Shown: piece after piece, positions 1-8,113 of the stretch
Layout of the letters: every line of letters starts with the position of its first letter
Numbering within the stretch: the stretch's first letter is position 1
Made by a program: the position numbers and the translations under genes
Origin: Actinocatenispora rupis
Lineage (GTDB): Bacteria > Actinomycetota > Actinomycetes > Mycobacteriales > Micromonosporaceae
NCBI RefSeq assembly: GCF_016861975.1
Contig: NZ_BOMB01000027.1
Location: forward strand, 1 to 64,000
Length of the DNA: 64,000 nt
Direction: 5' to 3'
Notes under the pieces: model-generated
Told to the model about the DNA's origin: nothing
The model's database searches: none
What the model saw: the letters and a program-made list of their open reading frames with translations, nothing else

Positions 1-34
1 CGGTCCCCGTCACCAACCACTGTGGTCAGTACAC

Positions 35-1255
35 CTAGGGCAAGCTGCCCTGCTCCGTTCGACGTTCCAGTATCTGCGCCAGGCTCCGGCGGCCGCTCAG
101 GGTGGTTGGGTGCTCAGCGCCCAGAACCCGCGTACAGGTCTCGAGCTGGGCCCGTAGCTCGGCCTCGGCCTCATCAAACCGGCCCAACTCGCACAACACC
201 ATCGCCAAGTTGCCACGGCTGGTCAGTGTGTCAGGGTGCTCGGCACCCAACACCCGCGTACAAGTCTCCATTTCGGCGCGGTGCTCCGCCTCAGCCTCGT
301 CAAACCGGCCCAGATCCGACAGCACCATCGCGAGGTTGTTGCGGCTGGTCAGAGTGCTTGGGTGATCAGGGCCCAGCAGTCGCGTACGTGCCTCCAAGAC
401 AGCGCGGTGCTCGATCTCCGCCTCGTCATACCGGCCCAACTCACACAAGACCGTAGCGAGGTTGCCGCGAGCGGTCAGAGTGTCAGGGTGCTCAGCGTTC
501 AAGAGCCGCGCACATGACTCGACCACGGCGCGAAGCTCGGCCTCCGCCTCGTCATACCGACCCATTTGAAACCTCACCGTGGCCCGGCTGTCGCGGCCGG
601 ACAGAGTGTTCGGGTGGTCAGCGCCCAACAGCCGCGTACACGACGCCACCACGGCCCGAAGCTCGACCTCCGCCTCGTCATATCGACCCAGGTCAGACAA
701 CACCATTGCCAGATTGTGGCGACTGAGCAGGCTGTCTGGATGGTCAGCACCCACCAATCCTGTACGTGCCTCCACGACAGTGCGGTGCTCAACCTCCGCC
801 TCGCCATACCGACCCAGGTCAGACAACACGACTGCTAGGCTGCTGCGGCTTGCCAGAGTGTTCGGGTGGTCGGCACCCAGCAACCGCGTGCTTGCTTCCA
901 CCACGGCGCGAAGCTCGACCTCCGCCTCGTCGTACCGGCCCAGCCGAGTCAACGCCGTCGCCAGGTTGTCACGGCCCGTCAGAGTGTTCGGGTGGTCGGC
1001 ACCCAGCAGCCGCGTGCTTGCTTCCACCACGGCGCGAAGCTCGACCTCCGCCTCGTCGTACCGGCCCAGCTGGGTCAGCGCCATCGCCAGGTTGTTGCGA
1101 CTGGTCAGGGTGTGCGGGTGCTCGGCGCCCAAGGCCCGCAAGCGTGCCTCCAGCACGGCCCGATGCTCAACCTCCGCCTCGCCATACCGACCCAGATTAG
1201 ACAACGCCACTGCGCACCTGCTACGACCAGTCAGAGTCTCTGTGTGTTCGGGACC
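35..1255 (-). repeat. Tandem 126-bp coding repeats (TPR units)
   Basis: Nine full 126-bp units plus a partial tenth encode the TPR array of the membrane NTPase. Each unit reads G-(A/P)-(D/E)-H-P-x-T-L, then a variable stretch, then LGRYDEAE. Neighbouring units share long identical DNA blocks, for example around 900-950 and 1020-1070, so the array looks recently amplified. Confidence 0.9.
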
Positions 1256-2650
1256 GAGAGCTTCGCGTGCATGCCGAAGGGCACGATCAAATGCGTCCTT
1301 GGCGAGGCGATAACGGCCCTGCGCTTGGGCAGTGTCTCCTATGGCGATGGCATCGCGATAGCTGGCTTTGCGCAGTGCGGCGTCGATTGTCACCTCCGGG
1401 ACGTGGTTGTCGACAGGTCGGGTGCGTTGTGTGACGTCGACCAGGTAGTCGAAAATCTCGACCATGCCGGCGCCGTGGGGTTGAAGGAGCGCAGTGGTGG
1501 CACGGCGCGGCTGTGTGGCCCACTCCCATGCCTCCTCGAGAGGTTCGGGGCGCAGGACGTGACCGCCCAGGCGCTCGAGATTGGCGGTGTGGACAGTCTC
1601 TAGTACCGCTGTCGGAAGAGGCGATAGGTACCCGGCGCAGCGTAGGTCGATGGCGGCTGCGACAAGCGCTGCGCCACGGGGATGAGTGGGTCGCTTGGGG
1701 TCCGTGTTCGCGTCTTGGGCCGCCTCGTAGGCCGCCCACAGCTCCGGGCCGGCCGAGAGGTACTCGGCAATGCCGAACCGGTCGGCATGCTCCACCGCGT
1801 CCGCGATCCGCGGGTCCCACGCCCGGGAACGCGCTCGGTCAAGCTCGTCTGGGCTGAACCGGCGCGGCAACCGGATCCGGTATGCCTGGTCCAGGACTGC
1901 ACGTGCGTCCTGCTGCAGCTCGCGATCGGCTTCATCGGTGGAGGTGGTCAGCCGGTCGTACTCGGCGGCCCGGAGCGTCGCGAGGACGACCCGATGCGCC
2001 TGCTTGTCGGTGAACAAGCTCGCAAGACTCGTTGCGGTCAGCTGTGTGCCGTTGAGAAATCGCTCCAGGTCATCGAGCCACACCACACACTTGCGCATAG
2101 ACCGCGCTTCAGACAGTGCCGCGGTCACCGCGTCCGGGTTCATCGGGTCGGGCGCGAACAGCACGTGGTCTCGCAGGGTTGCGGTGATCGCCTCGAACGC
2201 CGTCCTGGACTTGCCGGCGGTGGAGTCGCCAACCAGCAGTACCAACCCGCCTCGAGCGAGCCGTTCCCGAAGGTGAGGGTCCTCATCGCGCGGCACGTAC
2301 GGCGGCATACGTTCCTCGGACACATCCTCTGGATCGGCAAGCTGTTGGGCCGGGTGCACACCGAACTGCACCGGATCGGTGTACTGAGCCACCCGACCCA
2401 GTCGGCCCGACACGGTCACTGACCCATCCACCACCACCCGGCGTCGGTCAGCAGATGACCGCACCGCGGCCTTCCACCATTCCTGCGCCACCCCCGACCC
2501 CGCCACAGCCGCGGCGCCTACCGCACCCACTGGCAGCAGCACCCACCACTGCTTCCATCCCGCTGTGGCGGCCGACGCCGCCGCGCCTCCGGCCGCGGCC
2601 AGCACCACACCAGCCACCGCCACAACCGGCCTCGACAGCCCCCGCCCCAT
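35..2650 (-). CDS. Membrane-anchored P-loop NTPase with tandem TPR repeats
   Basis: The protein is about 871 aa. It begins with two hydrophobic segments (roughly residues 5-60). A P-loop NTPase-like region follows, with Walker A GDSTAGKS near residue 140 and a Walker B-like VVWLDDLE about 50 residues later. The C-terminal ~406 residues are nine complete and one partial 42-residue TPR units of kinesin-light-chain type, each with an LGRYDEAE-like core. I chose the ATG at 2650 over the upstream in-frame GTG at 2686 because a GGAGGT box sits 6 nt before it. The layout (sensor repeats plus NTPase plus membrane anchor) resembles STAND-like signalling or conflict proteins. Function is inferred only; partner and ligand are unknown. 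The repeats are so alike at DNA level that unequal recombination or assembly collapse is possible. Confidence 0.85.
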   Translation of the reverse strand: MGRGLSRPVVAVAGVVLAAAGGAAASAATAGWKQWWVLLPVGAVGAAAVAGSGVAQEWWKAAVRSSADRRRVVVDGSVTVSGRLGRVAQYTDPVQFGVHPAQQLADPEDVSEERMPPYVPRDEDPHLRERLARGGLVLLVGDSTAGKSRTAFEAITATLRDHVLFAPDPMNPDAVTAALSEARSMRKCVVWLDDLERFLNGTQLTATSLASLFTDKQAHRVVLATLRAAEYDRLTTSTDEADRELQQDARAVLDQAYRIRLPRRFSPDELDRARSRAWDPRIADAVEHADRFGIAEYLSAGPELWAAYEAAQDANTDPKRPTHPRGAALVAAAIDLRCAGYLSPLPTAVLETVHTANLERLGGHVLRPEPLEEAWEWATQPRRATTALLQPHGAGMVEIFDYLVDVTQRTRPVDNHVPEVTIDAALRKASYRDAIAIGDTAQAQGRYRLAKDAFDRALRHAREALGPEHTETLTGRSRCAVALSNLGRYGEAEVEHRAVLEARLRALGAEHPHTLTSRNNLAMALTQLGRYDEAEVELRAVVEASTRLLGADHPNTLTGRDNLATALTRLGRYDEAEVELRAVVEASTRLLGADHPNTLASRSSLAVVLSDLGRYGEAEVEHRTVVEARTGLVGADHPDSLLSRHNLAMVLSDLGRYDEAEVELRAVVASCTRLLGADHPNTLSGRDSRATVRFQMGRYDEAEAELRAVVESCARLLNAEHPDTLTARGNLATVLCELGRYDEAEIEHRAVLEARTRLLGPDHPSTLTSRNNLAMVLSDLGRFDEAEAEHRAEMETCTRVLGAEHPDTLTSRGNLAMVLCELGRFDEAEAELRAQLETCTRVLGAEHPTTLSGRRSLAQILERRTEQGSLP

Positions 2651-2710
2651 TGGCCACCTCCACACACGAGGGTCCCAACAGAACACAATCCCCCGCCATC
2701 CTCCGACGCT

Positions 2711-2732
2711 GCGTGTCGGCTACCCGACACGC
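2711..2732. promoter_or_regulatory. Inverted repeat upstream of the TPR gene
   Basis: Arms GCGTGTCG and CGACACGC are perfect 8-bp complements with a 6-nt spacer (GCTACC). They lie about 60 nt upstream of the TPR-protein start, so this could be an operator or a hairpin in its leader. No regulator is known. Confidence 0.35.
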
Positions 2733-2749
2733 ACACGGGCTGTCAGCCT

Positions 2750-2793
2750 CTCCGCTCGCGTCATCCGTGCCAAGGAAACCAGGACTCGACGCC
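2750..2793 (+). repeat. Imperfect direct repeat, copy 1
   Basis: This 44-bp stretch starts CTCCGCTCGCGT and contains GCCAAGGA and ACCAGGACT. It recurs at 2994-3040 with a few substitutions and small gaps. The pair brackets the ZnuA-like fragment. Confidence 0.65.
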
Positions 2794-2795
2794 AG

Positions 2796-2818
2796 GACAT
2801 CCATTAATAATGGATGTC
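2796..2818. promoter_or_regulatory. Perfect 23-bp palindrome over a start codon
   Basis: Arm GACATCCATTA, a single central A, then TAATGGATGTC form an 11-1-11 perfect palindrome, unusually AT-rich for this DNA. The ATG of the ZnuA-like fragment (2810) lies inside it. The position suggests an operator for a dimeric repressor, possibly a metal-uptake regulator because the fragment is ZnuA-like. The sequence is not a clear match to a known Zur box, so that link is inference. Confidence 0.55.
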
Positions 2819-3007
2819 GTTTTCTATAAGCTCCTGGCCTGGATCGTGGCAGCGTGCTTCGTGTTGCCGGTGTCCGTGCTGCTTACCGGTTGCGGACGGT
2901 CCCAGAAGGTGGCGACGGACCGCCTGCCGGTGGTCACGAACTTCTATCCGGTGCAGTTCCTCGCCAGGCAGGTGGGCGGCGGGACTGGGCCGGCTCCGCT
3001 CGCGTGA
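2810..3007 (+). pseudogene. Truncated metal-ABC substrate-binding lipoprotein (ZnuA-like) fragment
   Basis: The 65-aa frame begins with a lipoprotein signal peptide ending in an LTGC lipobox. It continues with LPVVTNFYPVQFLARQVGG, the typical first strand of cluster A-1 (zinc/manganese) substrate-binding proteins. Homology stops near 2985, and the remaining ~250 residues of a normal family member, including the metal-binding histidines, are absent. The frame ends at 3007. The break coincides with the second copy of a 45-bp repeat whose first copy lies just upstream of the palindrome. This is probably a remnant left by recombination; a functional short lipoprotein is unlikely. Confidence 0.6.
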
Positions 3008-3040
3008 TCAAAGCCAAGGACAACCAGGACTCCGGACGCC
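2994..3040 (+). repeat. Imperfect direct repeat, copy 2
   Basis: Second copy of the repeat at 2750-2793, starting exactly where ZnuA similarity ends. Read in frame it continues as a coding-like tail (RVIKAKDNQDSGRRLG and onward) to a stop at 3114. This may be the 3' end of another lost gene. Confidence 0.65.
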
Positions 3041-3189
3041 GGCTCGGCTCCCAGTTCTACCTGCCGAACCGGCTCCTTGAAGGCGATGCGTTCTACGTCG
3101 ACGTGCAGCCCTAGCTGATAGCCTCGGGCCCGGTGTTTCACGACCCCACGTCGCACACCGGGCCCACCGGAACGACCGAGGGGACCGGC

Positions 3190-3711
3190 ATGGCCACCCT
3201 GATCACCCGCCACAACATGTCGGTGTCAGCCGAAGACCCCGCCATCGCCCTGGACTCATACCCGCCACTGGACACCCACATCGGACCAGTCATCGGCAAC
3301 GCCCTGCGCGACATCGCCGCCACCGACACCGGCGTGGTCTACATCAGCACCATCCAGAACATGGCCCACATCCTCGTCACGGTCGAAGTCTGGGACACCG
3401 AGCCCAAGTCCGACCCGGCCCGCGAAGGATGGCACGTGCTGCCCACCATGGATGTCGAGTGGCCGACCCGAGCGGTCATGCTCCGCGCGCCCTACGATGT
3501 CGCCGGTCCGAACGCCAGCATCGAGCTCCCCACGACCGGCCTCTACCGCGTCTCAGTCGCGCACCGGGGACGAGACGAGGCGTCCGAACGCGACCGGCAA
3601 CTGAACCAGCGGCTGGACGCTCTCAGCCTCGCCGAGATTCGCCAAGTCACCAGCGAGTACCACGACCTGGAGCAGTACCTGATCCGGATGTGGCGCCATG
3701 CAGCCCACTAA
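3190..3711 (+). CDS. Hypothetical protein
   Basis: The product is 173 aa and I do not recognise it. No signal peptide or membrane segment is visible. The sequence looks like a mixed alpha/beta protein, with several hydrophobic strands in the first half (GVVYISTIQ, AHILVTVEVWD) and a charged helical C-terminus. The ATG at 3190 is preferred over an upstream in-frame ATG at 3133 because GAGGGG precedes it at about 6 nt. The 3' end overlaps the next gene by 14 bp, so the two are probably co-transcribed and translationally coupled. Confidence 0.65.
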   Translation: MATLITRHNMSVSAEDPAIALDSYPPLDTHIGPVIGNALRDIAATDTGVVYISTIQNMAHILVTVEVWDTEPKSDPAREGWHVLPTMDVEWPTRAVMLRAPYDVAGPNASIELPTTGLYRVSVAHRGRDEASERDRQLNQRLDALSLAEIRQVTSEYHDLEQYLIRMWRHAAH

Positions 3712-4333
3712 GCCCACCACCTCGCGTCGACATCGTTCCCGTCGATGCATCCTCAGCGCGACGGGCGCGATCGTGCTCGCACTCGCCACTCCCACCGCAT
3801 GCGCCGAACACCCACCGCACCCAGCAGGCCCCAGCCCACGACCGAGCCCCAGCCAGTCCTACGGCTGGTACGCAGCCTCACCCGCCCCGTCGACGGACCT
3901 GGACGGAGCGTTCGTGGACACCGCGCAAACAGTCATGCCCGGATCCCGACAGGCAGTCCTCGCCGTCGGCAAAAGCGTCTGCACCCAGCTGCGCACCACC
4001 ACCATCACCCCCATCGCCCAACAGATCACCCGACGACACCACGTCCGCGGCGGCAACGGCGAATACGTCGTCAACGCCACCATCCGCTTCGTGTGCCCAC
4101 CGCTGGACCGCACCGACGCCGACCGCGCCTACCTGACCGCCGCCGACCACCTCGACATCCAGCTCACCGCCCGACCCGAACTCGCCCTCTACCGAGGCCG
4201 CGACATCTGCTACCTGATCGACCACTCCAACGCCGACGGCGCAGTGACCATCACGCAACGACGCGAACCGACCAGCCACACCACCGCCGGCAAACTGGTC
4301 GCGATCGCGCACCAGACTCTCTGCCCCTCCTGA
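3698..4333 (+). CDS. Secreted or lipid-anchored DUF732-like protein
   Basis: The product is 211 aa. An Arg-rich n-region and hydrophobic core (roughly residues 16-33) end at TACAE, so this is a signal peptide, possibly with a lipobox-like Cys. A Pro/Ser-rich linker follows. The mature part has a DUF732-like pattern (FVDTAQTVMPGS followed by AVLAVGKSVCTQL) and four further cysteines that may form disulfides. It overlaps the end of the preceding hypothetical gene by 14 bp, suggesting a two-gene unit whose second product works outside the membrane. The family assignment is tentative. Confidence 0.65.
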   Translation: MQPTKPTTSRRHRSRRCILSATGAIVLALATPTACAEHPPHPAGPSPRPSPSQSYGWYAASPAPSTDLDGAFVDTAQTVMPGSRQAVLAVGKSVCTQLRTTTITPIAQQITRRHHVRGGNGEYVVNATIRFVCPPLDRTDADRAYLTAADHLDIQLTARPELALYRGRDICYLIDHSNADGAVTITQRREPTSHTTAGKLVAIAHQTLCPS

Positions 4334-4409
4334 CCGGCCTCGCCGCCGCGGACGGTTCAACACACTGTCTGCAGCGAAGGTTGCGTCGGCGCGGGACGGA
4401 TGACGGTGT

Positions 4410-4970
4410 CTACGCTGCGGCACGCCGTTCCCCAGACCCGGCGGCTCGTACCCCCAGTCGGGAGACAGCCGACGCCGGCAGGGCCACGGTGCCAGCGCGC
4501 TCCGACCCTGATCCCGTTGCTACAGAACGAATCCACGAGAGCCGCGAGCCCCGCCGATACAGGCCGGCCAGGCCGAGCCCTCGCGCCGGCCGATCGGCCG
4601 GGACTTCAGAGCACGGTCCGAACCACCCTGGCGGGGGCACCACCCTCGACGACCATGGCAAGCCGGGCAACGCGCCACTCTCATGCTCTGCAGTCTCAAC
4701 GTCAGTCGTGACAGCCGCGGTGAAAGGCTCGCCCGCTTGGGCGGCGTCCATCGCGCGCTGCGCGGTCCGCGCCGCCCGGCACGGATACACCTCCCCCGAA
4801 CACAACAGGCTCCCGCAACTACCGGCACCCTCATCCTGATGCTCGGCCAGCACATCAACCGCCAACCGCCACAACAACACATCCGCCACACCATCCGGAA
4901 CAGCAACCTGCTCCGACCGGCGCACCCTCGCCGTCCAGGCCACACTCCACCCCCACGTCCCGATGACCAC
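4410..4970 (-). CDS. Putative small Cys-motif protein, possibly degraded
   Basis: The N-terminal ~75 residues look genuine: a helical stretch (VADVLLWRLAVDVLAEHQ) leads to C-x3-LC-x-G-x2-YPC and RTAQRAMDAA. This resembles the small cysteine-motif proteins carried by actinomycete integrative elements. The C-terminal ~110 residues are low-complexity and may be read-through after a frameshift. It is convergent with the secreted DUF732-like gene. Confidence is low; the real gene may end near 4720. Confidence 0.35.
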   Translation of the reverse strand: MVIGTWGWSVAWTARVRRSEQVAVPDGVADVLLWRLAVDVLAEHQDEGAGSCGSLLCSGEVYPCRAARTAQRAMDAAQAGEPFTAAVTTDVETAEHESGALPGLPWSSRVVPPPGWFGPCSEVPADRPARGLGLAGLYRRGSRLSWIRSVATGSGSERAGTVALPASAVSRLGVRAAGSGERRAAA

Positions 4971-5099
4971 CGGCCCGCAGGTGCAGGCGCAGTTGCCGGA
5001 CCAGATGAGCGCTCCACTCGACGACGTCTGTCAAGGCGCCGTCGTTAGTGGATGGGTCGGACCACTCGTTGGAAGAGGGCGTGCCGTTTCGGTGTTGCG

Positions 5100-5888
5100 A
5101 TGTGTGTGGTCCGTGATGACGTCGTTCGCGCTCTGCTAGACATGGGTGTCCCACCCAGCATCCTTGAGGACTTTCCCGAGGTGCCCTCGGAGGTCGAGGG
5201 GTTGATGGTCTACGGAAGCCAGGCGCGCGGGGATGCGGTGTCTGGCTCAGATCTCGACGTCCTTGCGCTGGTTCCCGCTGCCCGGCCCAGTACTTTCGCA
5301 GGCGACGTGAACATCAGCTACTACACCAACGGCCAACTCGCGACCGGCGTCGGCACCCTGTTCGGGTCCCACCTCAAGCGCGACGGCAAGATCATCTGGG
5401 ATCAACACGGCCGCTTGACGCGCGCGGTCGGAGCCATGGGTGATGTCGACACCGACCGCCTCCTCACCCGCGCATGGCACATGTGTGAGCTTTTCACGAG
5501 CCCAGAAAGAGATCTTCCGAGGTACCTTCTCGGACTCTTGCGCGAAGCTCGATACTTGCTGCGCAGTTGTTTGTACGCCCGCGCGATCGCCGACGGGAAT
5601 CCGTGCTTCTCTGTTCGTGAGCTCGCAGTACGACTCGACGACCCTCATCTGGCTGACCTGCTTGCCTCCCGACAGTCGACACCAGCTGCAGCTGGCGATT
5701 TGAAGGACTGCCTCTTGCGACTGCGCGCGATACTCGGCGAATTCCCGCCTAGTCGACACGGCTCTCTTGAGGCAACGATCGTCAACGACTGGGGGAGCCC
5801 AAGCGATCTTCTCTCCATGGGATTCATGGCCCTAGGGAGCACGGGGAATGGAACTGATTACGCGGAGGTAGAAAAGATTCTACTATGA
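5100..5888 (+). CDS. Nucleotidyltransferase with helical C-terminal domain (MNT/KNTase-like)
   Basis: The product is about 262 aa from the ATG at 5100; a longer in-frame start at 5052 adds 16 Arg-rich residues and looks less likely. The N-terminal half has the pol-beta-type minimal nucleotidyltransferase signature: VYGSQARGDAV, then SGSDLDVLAL, giving GS and DxD. The C-terminal ~150 residues look mostly helical, including RDLPRYLLGLLREARYLLRS, similar to the HEPN/KNTase-C bundles paired with such enzymes. Its stop overlaps the phosphatase start (ATGA at 5885-5888), so the two are translationally coupled. Known relatives modify aminoglycosides or AMPylate a HEPN toxin; the substrate here is unknown. 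GC content falls below that of neighbours through this gene, which fits transfer. Confidence 0.8.
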   Translation: MCVVRDDVVRALLDMGVPPSILEDFPEVPSEVEGLMVYGSQARGDAVSGSDLDVLALVPAARPSTFAGDVNISYYTNGQLATGVGTLFGSHLKRDGKIIWDQHGRLTRAVGAMGDVDTDRLLTRAWHMCELFTSPERDLPRYLLGLLREARYLLRSCLYARAIADGNPCFSVRELAVRLDDPHLADLLASRQSTPAAAGDLKDCLLRLRAILGEFPPSRHGSLEATIVNDWGSPSDLLSMGFMALGSTGNGTDYAEVEKILL

Positions 5889-6496
5889 AGACTAAAACAG
5901 CATTCGTTGGGGACGTACATGGGAATCTGACGGCACTTAACGCGATGCTTCGCATCCTTGCGGCACAGGACCTAGCACACGTGGTATTCCTTGGTGACTA
6001 CATAAACAAGGGTAAGGAATCACGCGAAGTGTTGCAAGAGCTAATTTCGGTAGCGCGCTCCGGAACTGTCACACTTCTTCGAGGAAACCACGAGACCGCT
6101 TTGCTCGATGCCTTGGACACTGGCAACTTGGGACCCTTCCTGAAAATGGGTGGGGCAGTGACAATTCGGTCGTATGTCGGCGGCAGGAACGTGCGCGCTG
6201 ACGTTCTATCGGACTTTCGAGAAAATCTCCCAAGGGAACATGTTGATGCGATACGGAATATGCCGGAAACTTATGAAACCGAGGACTTGATTGCTAAACA
6301 CGTTCCGCCGCCTGTGTCGGGTTCGAAGTTCCGGATTAGCGCACATCTGCCGATCGGCGAACTCCCAGTAGTTCGAGAGGGTTCGGCCCAACTCGACACA
6401 GGATGTGACGGTACTGGCGGGCGACTGACGGCTCTACTCTGGCCCACCCTCGACTTCGTTCAAGTCGAATCCAGCGGAGATATCGTTAGGCCGTAA
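5885..6496 (+). CDS. PPP-family metallophosphatase (serine/threonine phosphatase or ApaH-like)
   Basis: The product is 203 aa. Metal-binding motifs occur in order: GDVHGN (residues ~9-14), GDYINKG (~36-42, canonical GDYVDRG), GNHE (~67-70), then a late His in SAHLPIG followed by LDTGCDGTGGRLTAL. The section normally holding the HAG histidine is compressed, and the protein is shorter than most bacterial PPP enzymes (about 220-250 aa). Possible activities are phosphoprotein dephosphorylation or dinucleoside-polyphosphate hydrolysis. It overlaps the upstream nucleotidyltransferase by 4 nt, so the pair may form a modify/demodify module. GC is low for this window. Confidence 0.82.
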   Translation: MKTKTAFVGDVHGNLTALNAMLRILAAQDLAHVVFLGDYINKGKESREVLQELISVARSGTVTLLRGNHETALLDALDTGNLGPFLKMGGAVTIRSYVGGRNVRADVLSDFRENLPREHVDAIRNMPETYETEDLIAKHVPPPVSGSKFRISAHLPIGELPVVREGSAQLDTGCDGTGGRLTALLWPTLDFVQVESSGDIVRP

Positions 6497-6516
6497 GGCC
6501 AGATGGTCGGCGCGAC

Positions 6517-7953
6517 TCACCGTTGAAGTTCGTCTAGAATCCACTGCGCTTTACTCGCTCCTCTTTCGTCCTTCATTATTCCGTTCAGCTCACGGCAAGC
6601 GTACGCATACTCTTTCGCGTCGTCATTCTCGCCAATCGCACGGCAGCACTGAGCGAGTAAGAGTAAAGAGATAGCTTGGCCGCGCCGACTTGCGATTTTC
6701 TTGTTCAGAGATAGTGCCCGTTTCGCGTTCGATAAACCCTCTTCAGCCCTTCCCAAGCGGAGCCGCACCTGGGCGGCCAGTACCTCCGCATTAGCGGACA
6801 GTGCTGTCGGAGGAACGCGACGAAGGAGCTCCGATGCCTCGTCTGAATACTCAGCCGCTCGCTGCAAGTTGCCTGCACGGACTTCCAACCTGGCTAGATT
6901 GACGAGTGACTGACACAGATCCAGATCCTGATGGAATTCGCGTCGAAATCTGAGTGCGTCCTCGAAGTCTCGCCGAGCCGATTCAAGGTCGCCTGTGGCC
7001 TGGCGCGCGAGTCCGAGCTGATCGAGTATTTGACAACTGACCTTCATGGCGTATTGGTCGCGCTGTCCGTCAATGAGTGTTAACGCATGCAGCAATCGAC
7101 CAATGGCGTCGTCATCGCGTCCCTGCAGACGCAGCACGCCTGCTTGGGCAGCGAAGGCTTCGGCCGCGGGTGGGGTGTACAACGACGATCCTCCATCAAC
7201 GAAGGTATCAATCGCCTTCTGCGTTAGATCCCGTGCTCCGTCGAAATCGCCGTGCCGTGCAAGGAACCTCGCGTACGCCAGGTGTTCAGTCGGACCCCCT
7301 AATGCCGCTGCCTTCTCGAGCGAAGACTGACCCAATTCGGCCTGGCCGAGCTCGACGAGTTTCTCGCCATTCAAGCGTAGGTTCGCGGCGCTGAGCACAT
7401 CTTTGCCGGAAGAGGGGAGCAGACTTATTCGCCGAACAACCTTGGCGCCTCCGAGTGCTTCCCAAGTCTCTAGTCGCTGAGCCAACTTGATCTTGAGTTC
7501 CTGGATGTTGGCGATGGTCTCGTACATCATCGAGTGCCGCTCGGACATCTGTTTGCGAAGCTGTTCAATCCGTTCATTGGGTGACGCATGATCAAGAAAA
7601 GCAACCCATATGTCCCTCATCGGTCGCTCAGCTTCGCCGAGCTCAAGAAGGGCCGTGAATAGTTCCTCCTCGGTGCCAGAGGTGTATCCCCATGGGCTAC
7701 CTGGCTCACTGCCCCAAGATCCCTTGAACAAAGCAATAAGGAAATGACTCTCAGCGATCAGTTCGTTGATCGATTCCTGTGGTCGGCGAGCAGTTCCGCG
7801 CGTCTGCTCCCAGCCGATGACTTCATAGGTCATATTCGTCTCGCGCTCGCGCCGGGAATTGTGTTCATCGACGCAGGCGCGAACGGCCGCGCGCTCATCA
7901 CGGGTGTCACCAGGGGATGCGAGGAAGATACGAAGAGGCAGCGCATCGTTCAT
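6517..7953 (-). CDS. DUF4062 (TIR-like)-TPR protein
   Basis: The product is 478 aa. The N-terminus (residues ~6-120) matches the DUF4062 pattern: IFLASPGDTRDERAAV, a later GWEQT, and ESHFLIALFKGSWG. DUF4062 is a TIR-like fold often joined to NTPases or repeats in conflict and signalling proteins. Residues ~170-470 are TPR-like helical repeats such as AYARFLARHGDFDGARDL and GLARQATGDLESARRDFEDA. There is no P-loop or membrane segment. It is convergent with the nucleotidyltransferase-phosphatase pair, 20 bp apart. Codon use is lower in GC than the core genes. A defence or stress-sensor role is inference from the architecture. Confidence 0.8.
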   Translation of the reverse strand: MNDALPLRIFLASPGDTRDERAAVRACVDEHNSRRERETNMTYEVIGWEQTRGTARRPQESINELIAESHFLIALFKGSWGSEPGSPWGYTSGTEEELFTALLELGEAERPMRDIWVAFLDHASPNERIEQLRKQMSERHSMMYETIANIQELKIKLAQRLETWEALGGAKVVRRISLLPSSGKDVLSAANLRLNGEKLVELGQAELGQSSLEKAAALGGPTEHLAYARFLARHGDFDGARDLTQKAIDTFVDGGSSLYTPPAAEAFAAQAGVLRLQGRDDDAIGRLLHALTLIDGQRDQYAMKVSCQILDQLGLARQATGDLESARRDFEDALRFRREFHQDLDLCQSLVNLARLEVRAGNLQRAAEYSDEASELLRRVPPTALSANAEVLAAQVRLRLGRAEEGLSNAKRALSLNKKIASRRGQAISLLLLAQCCRAIGENDDAKEYAYACRELNGIMKDERGASKAQWILDELQR

Positions 7954-8113
7954 GTTGCATAGGATAACCGATGCCCGGGTTTCTCACGATCCGTTGGTTC
8001 GGACTCGGAGTGCCTAGGGTGCCTTGTTCGCTCGCCAATTGCGAAGACACGTGCGAAACAGATCGCCCTTCCGCACTCAGAGCGCTGGGCTCGACGTTAA
8101 CAGCTAGGTGGTC

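Noticed and set aside
2796-2818. Definite Zur operator
   Set aside because: The palindrome sits on a ZnuA-like fragment, but its sequence does not clearly match the AT-rich actinobacterial Zur consensus I know, so only a generic operator was reported.
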